Assembly: GCF_027789125.1 (NCBI RefSeq)
Contig: NZ_JAQFVF010000027.1
Coordinates: forward strand, 248,001-312,000
Direction of reading: 5' to 3'
From: Paenibacillus aestuarii
GTDB lineage: Bacteria > Bacillota > Bacilli > Paenibacillales > NBRC-103111
Length of the DNA: 64,000 bases
Within the stretch, counting starts at the first letter, position 1. Each line of letters begins with the position of its first letter. A program made the translations under genes and the position numbers. The notes under the pieces are model-generated. The model saw only the letters and a program-made list of their open reading frames with translations. It was not told where the DNA came from and did no database searches. Of the stretch, positions 33,025 through 41,426 are shown in pieces.

Positions 33025-33465
33025 TTATGAGAACGGATTTTTACCGAGAAGGACAATTAGCGCTTCGATACAGGCGGTTGTTGGATGTGTTAATAATTTA
33101 TAAAGTTTCTTCAATTGATTCGGCTTAAGCTGTTGCATAATCGGACCAAGCTCTTTAGCTTCTTTGGCCACTTGTTCCAGATGAAGCTGAATTGATGTCA
33201 GCTTTTCTTTCACCGTATCATCATGAGTGACTTTATTCAGTTGCTGCAGATTCGCTTTGATCTCTTCTAAGGTATATTTCTCGTTCTTCATTGTTTCAAT
33301 ACGTTTCAACCTGTTAAAGGTTTCATCGCTGTACAAGCGATAGTTCTTATCTGATCTCTTCTCAGGCTCGATCAAGCCTAACTTCGTGTAATAATCAATG
33401 GTTCGAGGACTGACATCGGCCAGTTTCGCTAATTCTCCGATTTTATACAGCTTTCCATTCCCCAT
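33025..33465 (-). CDS. MerR family transcriptional regulator
   Basis: 146 residues. The N-terminal winged helix reads YKIGELAKLADVSPRTIDYY, then GLIEPEKRSDKNYRLYSDE and LKRIETMKNEKYTLEEIKANL, followed by a long dimer helix (~70-115). The C-terminus is short and mostly hydrophobic with one Cys, so no metal-binding pattern is evident. The ATG has AGAGGTG 7 nt upstream. It is first in an operon with the YugP-type protease. It is divergent from the amt operon, but length and sequence differ from GlnR/TnrA. Confidence 0.88.
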   Translation of the reverse strand: MGNGKLYKIGELAKLADVSPRTIDYYTKLGLIEPEKRSDKNYRLYSDETFNRLKRIETMKNEKYTLEEIKANLQQLNKVTHDDTVKEKLTSIQLHLEQVAKEAKELGPIMQQLKPNQLKKLYKLLTHPTTACIEALIVLLGKNPFS

Positions 33466-33681
33466 GCTTACTCACCTCTACCCATGCTTTAAAAAAGTTC
33501 TTCTACTTAATATGATACTTGATCGCAAACCGTACAGTCAAACGTAACACTTGTCCAAAACATGAAACATTTAAATAAGAAAAACGAGCGAAAACCTTAC
33601 ATCTATGTTGCGAAACACGAATTATGCCTGTTCGATGTAAGGTTATTTTTCGTTTTTATCGAAAATTTAACAGAAATCCTA

Positions 33682-33710
33682 TTGTCAAACCTAGGTGCCA
33701 TGTATATAAT
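33682..33710 (+). promoter_or_regulatory. Sigma-A promoter of the amt operon
   Basis: TTGTCA and TATAAT are separated by exactly 17 nt; transcription would begin near 33717. Confidence 0.85.
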
Positions 33711-33731
33711 GACATTAAGAGTTTCATTAAA

Positions 33732-33748
33732 TGTTATAAAAACTAACA
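33732..33748 (+). promoter_or_regulatory. GlnR/TnrA operator in the amt leader
   Basis: TGTTATAAAAACTAACA matches the full GlnR/TnrA consensus TGTNA-N7-TNACA. It lies about 15-31 nt downstream of the predicted transcription start and 17 nt before the amt ATG, a place expected for repression under nitrogen excess. Confidence 0.85.
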
Positions 33749-33765
33749 TTAAGGGAAGTGGTCGT

Positions 33766-35157
33766 ATGGTTAAGAAGTTTATGTTAGCTTTTGGAATCAT
33801 GGCATTATTGTTTCCTACTCTTGCCTTTGCTGCTGACGATGCAACAGTACCTCAGCTCCAAAGCGCCATTGACGCTGTATGGGTCATGTTGGCGGCAATC
33901 CTCGTTATTTTCATGCAAGCAGGCTTTGCGCTTCTGGAAGCAGGTTCCACTCGGATGAAGAATGCCGGTCACGTTGCCGGTAAAACGATTCTCACCTTCG
34001 GCTTATGCGCGATCGCTTTCTGGGCGGTGGGCTTCGGCTTCGCCTTCGGCGACGGCAACGCGTTCTTCGGGGAAACGGGCTTCTTCGTTTCCGGCTTGGA
34101 AGACCAAGCAAAAGCAGCGTTCGGCTCCTTGTCTTTCTCCGATGTGCCAATCGGCATCAAGTTCTTGTTCCAATTAGCTTTTGCAGGCGTATCCTTGGCG
34201 ATTGCTTGGGGCGGCTTCGCAGAACGGGCTAAACTTCCTGTTTACTTCATCTTCGGCATCTTGTTCACGGTTGTCATTTATCCTATCGTAGCTCACTGGG
34301 TATGGGGCGGCGGTTGGTTGAGCAAATTGGGCATGCAGGATTTTGCGGGCTCCACGGTTGTTCACTTGCAAGGCGCAACGGCAGCGCTTGTCGCAACGAT
34401 CTTGTTGAAACCGCGGATCGGCAAATATAATAAAGATAAAACGCCTAACCTGATTCCAGGTCACAACCAAGTATTGTCTGTACTCGGCGTTATCATCCTT
34501 TGGATCGGTTGGTTCGGTTTCAACCCAGGTAGTACGTTAAGTGCTATGGGCGACGGGTTCTTCGGTTATATTGCTTTGACGACGAACATGGCTGCGGCAG
34601 CAGGCGGTGTAGCTGCACTGATCATTTCCTGGATGTACTTTGGCAAAGCGGATATTCCTAGCATGTTGAACGGTGTTCTTGCAGCATTGGTTGCTATTAC
34701 GGCGGCTTGCGCCTTCGTAGACACTTGGGCGGCTATCGTTATCGGGGCAGTGGCAGGTATCGTTACCTTCTTCACGGCACAATGGTTTGAAAAAGCAGGT
34801 ATCGACGATCCGATCTATGCTTTCTCTGTACACGGTATTGCCGGTATTTGGGGAACGCTCTCCACAGGCTTGTTCGCGACACCGGAACTGTCGGCAAAAG
34901 TTGGCGTCGGCGGCGCAGGGTTGTTCTACGGCGGCGGTCTTCACCAATTAGGCGTTCAAGCGCTTGGCGTGTTCGGCGCGTTGGCCTTCGTTCTTGTTCT
35001 TTCCTTTATTATCTTGGGCATCATGAAAGCGACCGTTGGTCTGCGTGTAACAGAAGAAGAAGAAATCATCGGTCTGGACTTGTCCGAACACGGTTCTTAT
35101 GGATATCCGGAGCAAATGAAAAAAGCTGCGCAATCATCCAATAACGTGACCGTCTGA
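33766..35157 (+). CDS. amtB: Ammonium transporter (Amt)
   Basis: 463 residues. A cleavable signal (residues 1-22, ending LAFA-AD) precedes about 11 helices. Typical Amt motifs are MQAGFALLEAG, WGGGWLSKLGMQDFAGSTVVH, GWFGFNPGST and AFSVHGIAGIWG; the His in VHLQGA and SVHGIAG are the pore twin histidines. Amt takes up ammonium when it is scarce. The ATG at 33766 has AAGGGAAG 7 nt upstream; the open frame begins earlier but that stretch is leader DNA with promoter and operator. No glnK follows; the next gene is a DUF294 nucleotidyltransferase. Confidence 0.95.
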   Translation: MVKKFMLAFGIMALLFPTLAFAADDATVPQLQSAIDAVWVMLAAILVIFMQAGFALLEAGSTRMKNAGHVAGKTILTFGLCAIAFWAVGFGFAFGDGNAFFGETGFFVSGLEDQAKAAFGSLSFSDVPIGIKFLFQLAFAGVSLAIAWGGFAERAKLPVYFIFGILFTVVIYPIVAHWVWGGGWLSKLGMQDFAGSTVVHLQGATAALVATILLKPRIGKYNKDKTPNLIPGHNQVLSVLGVIILWIGWFGFNPGSTLSAMGDGFFGYIALTTNMAAAAGGVAALIISWMYFGKADIPSMLNGVLAALVAITAACAFVDTWAAIVIGAVAGIVTFFTAQWFEKAGIDDPIYAFSVHGIAGIWGTLSTGLFATPELSAKVGVGGAGLFYGGGLHQLGVQALGVFGALAFVLVLSFIILGIMKATVGLRVTEEEEIIGLDLSEHGSYGYPEQMKKAAQSSNNVTV

Positions 35158-35198
35158 TTGTAGGCGAACGCGTTCTAAATGAGCGAAGGGGATGCAAC

Positions 35199-36287
35199 AT
35201 GAAACATCTCGCCATCAAAGAAATCTTGGCCCGCATTCATCAAGCCGGACAATTCGATGAACTGCGTGTAACCAGGGATCAGGTGCATGAGATGTTTCGG
35301 GAGCATCTCCTTTTCGCCTATTCTGCTGAGTTTGCGCGCGATATCAATACAATTCACGACAGTTTGATTCAAAGAACGATCGCGCTGGCAGAGCAACAGC
35401 TCGAAGCCCGCGGCATGGGCAGGCCGCCGGCGCCGTATGCGTTTATGCTGTTCGGCAGCGGTGGGCGAAGTGAACAGACGCTATGGAGCGATCAGGACAA
35501 CGGGCTGATCTATGAGGAGCCGGGCGACTGTTCGGGTGAGGCGTCGGCGCTGTATTTTGCCGAGTTAGTGGGATGCATTCTGCAAGGACTTGAAGTGCTG
35601 GGTTACCCGCCTTGCCAAGGGAATGTCGTATCCAGCAATCCGCAATGGCGCAAAACTCTATCATCATATATGGAAATGATGCATGTTTGGTTCGCTGAGC
35701 CGAATTGGGAAAATGTCCGTTATCTGCTCATTTTGGCTGATATGCGCTGCATTTACGGGGCGCCGCATTTAGTAGAGCGCTTAAAGGAAGAGATGATCAC
35801 ATACATCCAGCAGCACGGCGAAATTCTGCCATTTTTGCTGTCTAATACGCTGCATCACAAAATTACTCTTGGCGTGTTCGGACAGCTGATCAAGGAGCGG
35901 TATGGCGAGGACGCCGGTGGGTTTGATATTAAGTATGGTGCTTATATACCCATCGTGAATGGCATTCGTCTGCTGTCGCTGCAAGCCGGCATTGCTGCTT
36001 CTTCCACGTTGCAGCGGCTGGTACTGCTCAAGGAAGGTGGGTTCGTCGCTGAACCGCTGATAGACAGATGGCGGCAAGCTTTTGAAATCACCTTAAGATT
36101 AAGAGATAGCACGCCTTTTCAAGTTGAAGAGGGCATGTATACGACGAGAAGTAAGCTAAGTGCCGAGCAGTTGACCAAAGAGCGCCGAGCATCGTTAAAG
36201 TTCGCTTTGCGTGTCGGGATGGACTTGCAAAAGTATGTGAAAAAGTCGCTTGAATCCAAGGAAGGGAACCAGAGAGAAAAAAGGTAG
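35199..36287 (+). CDS. DUF294 putative nucleotidyltransferase (GlnD-like catalytic fold)
   Basis: 362 residues. The nucleotidyltransferase signature is GSGGRSEQTLWSDQDNG (86-102), with the two Asp of DQD as probable metal ligands. A helical DUF294_C domain (~200-350) follows. Relatives often carry CBS or cyclic-nucleotide domains at the N-terminus; here there is only a ~75-residue helical start. GlnD, with a related fold, uridylylates PII, so coupling to nitrogen status is an inference from the fold and from sitting 41 nt after amtB. ATG with AAGGGG upstream. It is followed by a DnaQ-like exonuclease gene. Confidence 0.82.
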   Translation: MKHLAIKEILARIHQAGQFDELRVTRDQVHEMFREHLLFAYSAEFARDINTIHDSLIQRTIALAEQQLEARGMGRPPAPYAFMLFGSGGRSEQTLWSDQDNGLIYEEPGDCSGEASALYFAELVGCILQGLEVLGYPPCQGNVVSSNPQWRKTLSSYMEMMHVWFAEPNWENVRYLLILADMRCIYGAPHLVERLKEEMITYIQQHGEILPFLLSNTLHHKITLGVFGQLIKERYGEDAGGFDIKYGAYIPIVNGIRLLSLQAGIAASSTLQRLVLLKEGGFVAEPLIDRWRQAFEITLRLRDSTPFQVEEGMYTTRSKLSAEQLTKERRASLKFALRVGMDLQKYVKKSLESKEGNQREKR

Positions 36288-36326
36288 TGTTCGAAGGGGA
36301 ATTCATCGAGGGAGGAGGCGCTTGGC

Positions 36327-37061
36327 ATGAAAGACATGCGTCCGGCGGGTCGGATGTGGCATTTGTACAAAATGGGCGGGCTTACGCCGGCTATTACCTC
36401 GATGTTTGATGCGCAGAGTGCGCAGCAGATGGCGTTTATTCGCTCGATGCTGAAGGAGCAGCGTAAACATTCGTTATTTGACATTCCGCTTCATTCGATG
36501 GAGCTGGTCGTATTCGATTTGGAGACGACGGGATTCTCGCCTTATAATGGAGACGAAATTATTTCCTTCGGTGCGGTATCGGTAATCGGCGGCGAAATAA
36601 AGCGGGATCAAACGTTTTACAGCGTGGTGAATCCCAAGCGCAACATACCTGACGATATCGTCGAGTTGACGGGGATCACAAATGAAATGGCGGCCGATGC
36701 GCCGGAATTGATTCATGTGCTCCGCGGCTTCCTGGAATTCGTGCAGCAGAAAGTGCTGGTGGCGCATGCCACGGGTCATGATAAAAATTTTCTCAATGCC
36801 GCGCTCTGGCGCACATCCAAAGTGAGCCTCTCACACCGCGTGCTGGACACGATGATGATTGCCAAATGGCTGATGCCAAGGCGCAGAAATTTGAGCCTGG
36901 ATGCGCTGTTGGAGGAATACGAGATTCCAGTGACGCAGCGGCACCATGCGCTGGAGGACTCGTTGATGACAGCCCAGCTGTGGTCCAAATTCATGGAAGA
37001 AATCAAATCGCGGGAAGTCGATACTTTAGGCGATTTGTATGCTTTATTAAGCCATCACTGA
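36327..37061 (+). CDS. DnaQ-like 3'-5' exonuclease (DEDDh)
   Basis: 244 residues. After a 58-residue leader the Exo I motif VVFDLETTGF (D64, E66), Exo II region VLVAHATGHDKNFL and Exo III with HHALEDSLMTAQ (His and Asp of DEDDh) are intact. GAGGGAGGAGG precedes the ATG. DUF294 proteins and such exonucleases are neighbours in many bacteria, which suggests a shared task, perhaps trimming or recycling a nucleotide product. It overlaps the end of the convergent M67 gene by 7 nt. Confidence 0.87.
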   Translation: MKDMRPAGRMWHLYKMGGLTPAITSMFDAQSAQQMAFIRSMLKEQRKHSLFDIPLHSMELVVFDLETTGFSPYNGDEIISFGAVSVIGGEIKRDQTFYSVVNPKRNIPDDIVELTGITNEMAADAPELIHVLRGFLEFVQQKVLVAHATGHDKNFLNAALWRTSKVSLSHRVLDTMMIAKWLMPRRRNLSLDALLEEYEIPVTQRHHALEDSLMTAQLWSKFMEEIKSREVDTLGDLYALLSHH

Positions 37062-37474
37062 CAGATCACAAACGGCAGTTTGCGATATGCGGTCAGAGGG
37101 GCTTTTTTTATTTCATAGATGTGCAAAGAAGGTGCCTCAGGAAAGAGGAGAGACAGTATCCAGTGTGAGGGGGTGGTGTGCCACTCCGTATTCAAATCTT
37201 GGAAGGATGGAATCGGAGGCGCGTCAGGGTGAGAGTGGAAAATGCCGATCACATGCAGACTGGGATCCGTTAGGACGGGAATCAAATCCGTGGGATTCAT
37301 CGTGAAATGCCGCGCAGGATTGGACGAGCTATTGCGAATGGAAATGAAACGGTCAGCCTGAATTTCAGTCTTACCGTTGAACGAACCCGTGATGAAGCCG
37401 CAAGCCTCATGAGGCATGTGCTTTCTGCTATACACAGTCAACTCATGGAATAATGCGCTCGGTAGATAAATGGT
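37055..37474 (-). CDS. M67 family JAMM/MPN+ metallopeptidase
   Basis: 139 residues, a stand-alone JAMM domain. The zinc and catalytic residues are complete: E24 (MPHEACGF), H81 and H83 (IFHSHP), S91 and D94 (PSFQD), i.e. HxH-x7-SxxD. Relatives remove ubiquitin-like modifiers or cleave cysteine from sulfur-carrier adducts (Mec/CysM type). No ubiquitin-like or ThiS-like gene is nearby. The ATG at 37474 has AGGGAG 9 nt upstream; the longer frame to 37516 has no site. Confidence 0.87.
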   Translation of the reverse strand, partial: TIYLPSALFHELTVYSRKHMPHEACGFITGSFNGKTEIQADRFISIRNSSSNPARHFTMNPTDLIPVLTDPSLHVIGIFHSHPDAPPIPSFQDLNTEWHTTPSHWILSLLFPEAPSLHIYEIKKAPLTAYRKLPFVICQ

Positions 37475-37533
37475 CATGAGATTCAGCTCCCTGCGTCTGA
37501 AGTCGGATGATGTCATTATATAAGTTCTGGTTA

Positions 37534-37562
37534 TAAAAAAACAGATTCCGAGTGGAATCTGT
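37534..37562 (-). terminator. Terminator after the MFS pump gene
   Basis: ACAGATTCC and GGAATCTGT form a 9-bp stem with a GAGT loop, ending in seven T on the minus strand, right at the stop of the MFS gene. Confidence 0.85.
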
Positions 37563-38872
37563 CAGTTGACTTTGCCTTGCGGCTTAATTAAGAAAAAGAC
37601 AAGCGCTAATGTGATCAACGATAAGGAAGAGACGGTGATGAAAATCGCTTTATGGGAAATGTTCATAAGCCAGCCGAATAGCGGAGGGCCGAAGGCGACC
37701 CCGATGAACCGGAGGCTGTTGTAGAGCGATGTGATCATGCCGCGCTGCTCGCGCTCCACGGAGCCGGTAATCATCGTATTGAGGCATGGCAGCAGCAAGC
37801 CTGTGCCGATTCCACTTAACGTTAACAGTCCGATAAAGATATATAAGTTGTTACTGAGAAATATCGTTAACCCGAGGGCGACGGTCATCAGAATCAGGCC
37901 GATGTTCATCAGCCAGCGCATTAAGGTGCCGTTCTTCTTAATGAGCGCACCGGTTGTATACGCCGTGATGACTTGCCCTAAAAGGGGGATGGCTAATACA
38001 AGCCCTTTTTTGACGCCATCGATGTTGTACGGTTCTTTTTCGAGAATTTGCGATAAATAAAACAGTACGCCAAACAGAATGAACAGTGCCAGCGATCCCG
38101 CGAAAAACGAGGTGATCAGCCAGCGGCCTTTTTCTTTAAGAATGGTGCCGATTTGGGAAATATAAGCTTTCAGCGCTTGCGGCTCTTTCTGTTTCTTCGG
38201 TTCTTTAATGATGAAAATGACGGCGAGCAGCGCAAGCAAGCAAAATACCGGGAAGGCGAAAAATGGGGCGAACCAAACGAGCAAGGCTAATAACGAGCCT
38301 AAGATTGGGCTTAGCACTTTGCCGGAGCCATTGGAGGCTTCGATTAAGCCTAGCGCCTTGCTTTCTGTGCCGCCTTTGTACAGGTCGCCGACGAGCGCCA
38401 TCGCGATCGGGGCTGTCCCTGCGGCTCCTAAGCCCTGAATCGCCCGCGAAATAATGAGAATGGTGTAGGAGTTCCATATGGCTCCAAAACCGGCTAGCAC
38501 GCCGGCAGCTCCATAGATGATCAGCGATGGAATGATGACGGCTTTACGCGAGAAGCGGTCGGACAAATAACCTGAAATCGGAATGATCAAGCCAGCCGTA
38601 ATTGAAAACAAGGTGATAACCAAGCTGCTTTGGAAGCGAGAAATCCCCATTCGCTCCTGCATATCAGGTAAAATTGGCACAAGCATCGAATTGCCCAGCA
38701 CCAGCACCATGGGAATTGTGGCGATCGCGATGAAAGTCCATAGATGTCCTTTGGTGCCTTCCTCCTGCTTGCTGTCCGCTTTGTTTTTTGATTGCTGACG
38801 CTGAGGCTGCTCGTCGGGCACTTCGCTTTCAAAGACAATTTGCAGTCGTCTTCTACTTTTCGTTTTCTCCAT
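37562..38872 (-). CDS. MFS multidrug efflux-type transporter
   Basis: 436 residues. A hydrophilic start rich in Arg/Gln/Lys (1-40) precedes 12 hydrophobic helices. The MFS motif A is GYLSDRFSRKAVIIP, and motif C-like residues occur in SRAIQGLGAAGTAPIAMALVGDL, as in drug:H+ antiporters of the 12-helix group. The ATG at 38872 has AGGAG 7 nt upstream; the frame continues upstream into the divergent TlpA promoter region and that part is rejected. Substrate unknown. Confidence 0.85.
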   Translation of the reverse strand: MEKTKSRRRLQIVFESEVPDEQPQRQQSKNKADSKQEEGTKGHLWTFIAIATIPMVLVLGNSMLVPILPDMQERMGISRFQSSLVITLFSITAGLIIPISGYLSDRFSRKAVIIPSLIIYGAAGVLAGFGAIWNSYTILIISRAIQGLGAAGTAPIAMALVGDLYKGGTESKALGLIEASNGSGKVLSPILGSLLALLVWFAPFFAFPVFCLLALLAVIFIIKEPKKQKEPQALKAYISQIGTILKEKGRWLITSFFAGSLALFILFGVLFYLSQILEKEPYNIDGVKKGLVLAIPLLGQVITAYTTGALIKKNGTLMRWLMNIGLILMTVALGLTIFLSNNLYIFIGLLTLSGIGTGLLLPCLNTMITGSVEREQRGMITSLYNSLRFIGVAFGPPLFGWLMNISHKAIFITVSSLSLITLALVFFLIKPQGKVN

Positions 38873-39004
38873 CCTTCGGCTCCTTTTCACAGCATGAGTA
38901 CTGTTAATGTCCCCTGCTACAGCCGCTGCATACTTCGGATGGCTCGACAGATGTTGGAATTTTGCCGGAATTGGAGATAATATAGAAAAGTGGAGGTGCG
39001 AAGA

Positions 39005-39541
39005 TTGAAAAGAAATGTGATCATCCTGGCTGTCATTGTCCTGCTTGCGGGATTTGCTGTCTATCAAAATAGCGATCGTGTCCATAAAGCGGCAGCCTTG
39101 CCTACGGAACAAGCGCCTCAAGCGAATTTCCTGGCGCCTGCTTTTACGTTAACGGGGCTTGATGGTAAAGAATATACAATTGGTGGTCCCAGAGACAAGC
39201 CGCTGCTCGTCAATTTCTGGGCATCGTGGTGCGGTCCTTGCGCGCAGGAAGCGCCTGATCTGGTCAACACGTACAAGAAGTACGAAGGGCAATTTGACCT
39301 TTATGCCGTTAACGTCACGCCAGGCGATAAAATGGACAATATTAAGAAGTTCGTCGATGACTATAAATATCCGTTTCCGGTGCTGCTCGATAAAAAAGGA
39401 GAGAACGCCGAGACCTATAAGGTCATTGCCATCCCAACAAGTTTTTTGATTGATAAAAACGGCGTCATTCGCGAAGTGATCCATGTGCTTTCGCCGCGCG
39501 AGCTTGATAAGAAGGTCGCCAATCTCATCCAAGCAAAATGA
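39005..39541 (+). CDS. Membrane-anchored TlpA/ResA-like thiol-disulfide oxidoreductase
   Basis: 178 residues. An N-terminal anchor helix (4-20) leads to an extracytoplasmic thioredoxin fold with the active site WCGPC (75-79) in FWASWCGPCAQEAP and the cis-Pro in AIPTSFLID. ResA-like proteins reduce apocytochrome or other exported thiols. No cytochrome or ccd genes are adjacent, so its client is unknown. The TTG at 39005 has GGAGGTG 6 nt upstream; a GTG at 38990 lies before that site. It is divergent from the MFS gene. Confidence 0.9.
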   Translation: MKRNVIILAVIVLLAGFAVYQNSDRVHKAAALPTEQAPQANFLAPAFTLTGLDGKEYTIGGPRDKPLLVNFWASWCGPCAQEAPDLVNTYKKYEGQFDLYAVNVTPGDKMDNIKKFVDDYKYPFPVLLDKKGENAETYKVIAIPTSFLIDKNGVIREVIHVLSPRELDKKVANLIQAK

Positions 39542-39542
39542 A

Positions 39543-39592
39543 AAAAAAGCTGCCGGACAGCAGAGGCTGTTACCGTGCAGCTTTGTTGTTTT
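39543..39592. terminator. Terminator between tlpA-like gene and cimA
   Basis: AAAGCTG and CAGCTTT with inner ACAGC/GCTGT and CGG/CCG form a long stem flanked by A-rich and TTTGTTGTTTT sequences, serving both convergent genes. Confidence 0.8.
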
Positions 39593-41210
39593 AATGATTG
39601 ACTAAGCCGAGCCGTTCTTGTTGTTCTCTGGCTGCCGGCTCTACGCGGGTTCTGCCAAGCAGCGCATAGCGTAAGCTATCGACCAGTGCGTACCAGCTTG
39701 CTTCGATGATATTGCTGGAGACGCCGAGCGTGTTCCAAGAGTGGTTGAAGTCCGTCGTCTCCATCAATACCCGAACTTTACCGGCTGTGGCGTCTTTCTC
39801 GTCAAGCACGCGCACTTTGTAGTCAGTTAGATGGGCTTGCTGGATGTCCGGGTAGTACTGGAGCAGCGCTTTGCGCAGCGCGTTATCGAGAGCGTTGACA
39901 GGCCCGTTGCCTTCTGCCGCGGTGTAGATCGTTTCCCCGTGAACTTTAACTTTAACAATCGCTTCCGAGACGACTGCGCGGTTCGCGGTTTTTTCCACGA
40001 TCATTTTAAACGATTCCAGCGTGAAAATCTCTTCCAAGCCTTCGAACGTCTCGCGCAGCAGCAGCTCGAGCGACGCATCCGCGCCTTCGAACTGGTAGCC
40101 TTGGTGCTCCAGATCTTTGATCTTCTCGATAATTTCCTTCGTCTTTTGCGGCTCGTTGGCGAAATCGAGATTCAGCTCTTGCGCTTTGACCAGCACATTG
40201 CTTTGTCCCGCCAATTCAGAGACAAGCACGCGCTGCTTGTTGCCTACTAATTCAGGCGCGATGTGCTCGTACGTGCTGGCATCCTTCAGGATGGCGGAGA
40301 CGTGAATGCCGCCTTTGTGCGCGAAGGCCGCGTTGCCGACGTAAGGCTGGTTCACCGGCATATGTGAATTCGCGATTTCACTCACATACCGCGATACTTG
40401 CGTTAACGATGCTAACTGCGCTTCCGAAATGACATTATAATGAAGCTTTAATTGAAGGTTGGGAATGATGGAGCTCAGATTGGCATTCCCGCAGCGCTCG
40501 CCGTAGCCGTTAATGGTGCCTTGCACCTGTCCGGCGCCTGCCTGCACCGCAGCCAAGCTGTTGGCGACGCCAAGCTCGCAGTCATTGTGGGCATGAATGC
40601 CTACCGGCGTGCTGATGTTTTCTTTGACCGCCTTTACGATCGAAGAAATCTCACCTGGCAGCGATCCGCCATTGGTGTCGCACAGGACGATCCAGTCAGC
40701 GCCGGCATCCTGGGCTTTGCGAATCGTTTGCAGCGCGTAGTCCGAATTGTTCTTAAAGCCATCGAAGAAATGCTCTGCGTCATAGATGACTTCCAATCCC
40801 TTGCTTTTTAAATAACGGACGGAATCGTAAATCATCGCCAAATTTTCTTCAAGTGTCGTTTGGATCGCCGTATGCACGTGGAAATCCCAAGATTTACCAA
40901 ATATTGTGGCGACCTTCACGCCGGAATCGATCAGTCGGTTGAGATTGATGTCGTCCTCTGCGCGGATATCCTTCCGTCTGGTGCTTCCGAACGCTGTAAT
41001 CTTGGCATTAGCAAATTTCATATCACGTACACGATCGAAAAATTCAATATCTTTGCTGTTGCTGCCCGGCCATCCGCCTTCAATATAATGAACCCCTAGC
41101 TCATCGAGCTTACGGGCAATTTTGATTTTATCCTCGACGGATAAGCTGATGCCTTCTCCTTGAGTTCCGTCGCGCAGCGTAGTATCGAAGATTTTGACTG
41201 ATGTTGGCAT
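39591..41210 (-). CDS. cimA: Citramalate synthase
   Basis: 539 residues. The N-terminal HMGL-like barrel starts IFDTTLRDGTQGEGISLS and holds GIHAHNDCELGVANS and NGYGERCGNANL; a regulatory LeuA-dimer-type domain lies at ~390-520. The length and the SLSVEDKIKIARKLDELGVHY start fit the CimA group, which makes (R)-citramalate from pyruvate and acetyl-CoA for isoleucine synthesis, and not LeuA. AAGGAGG precedes the ATG. It is monocistronic with its own promoter; no ilv or leu genes are near. Confidence 0.92.
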   Translation of the reverse strand: MPTSVKIFDTTLRDGTQGEGISLSVEDKIKIARKLDELGVHYIEGGWPGSNSKDIEFFDRVRDMKFANAKITAFGSTRRKDIRAEDDINLNRLIDSGVKVATIFGKSWDFHVHTAIQTTLEENLAMIYDSVRYLKSKGLEVIYDAEHFFDGFKNNSDYALQTIRKAQDAGADWIVLCDTNGGSLPGEISSIVKAVKENISTPVGIHAHNDCELGVANSLAAVQAGAGQVQGTINGYGERCGNANLSSIIPNLQLKLHYNVISEAQLASLTQVSRYVSEIANSHMPVNQPYVGNAAFAHKGGIHVSAILKDASTYEHIAPELVGNKQRVLVSELAGQSNVLVKAQELNLDFANEPQKTKEIIEKIKDLEHQGYQFEGADASLELLLRETFEGLEEIFTLESFKMIVEKTANRAVVSEAIVKVKVHGETIYTAAEGNGPVNALDNALRKALLQYYPDIQQAHLTDYKVRVLDEKDATAGKVRVLMETTDFNHSWNTLGVSSNIIEASWYALVDSLRYALLGRTRVEPAAREQQERLGLVNH

Positions 41211-41302
41211 GGTTTTCCTCCTTCAGAAGCTCGCAAATTGGCCGTTAACGTTATTCATTGATGTGAGTGAGCGCGCTTTAAAGCGTTAATGTATAATTTA
41301 CG

Positions 41303-41308
41303 ATTATA
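41303..41308 (-). promoter_or_regulatory. Extended -10 promoter of cimA
   Basis: On the minus strand TGTTATAAT forms an extended -10; a poor TGTCCA lies 17 nt upstream. The cimA leader would be about 85 nt. No T-box was found. Confidence 0.55.
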
Positions 41309-41426
41309 ACATAGTTCTTGAATTATGGACATCATAACGCAAAAATACGTTTGCCTCAAAGCCTATTTTTTCGTATGCTGAAATTGCCTTCTTATAGAAG
41401 GCTATTATTCGTGAGGAAGGTGAAGG

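Noticed and set aside
33562..33765. 68-codon N-terminal extension of Amt
   Set aside because: It spans the promoter and the GlnR/TnrA box, and a good signal peptide starts at 33766.
38873..39121. 83-codon N-terminal extension of the MFS protein
   Set aside because: It has no ribosome site and runs into the divergent promoter region; AGGAG lies 7 nt before the ATG at 38872.
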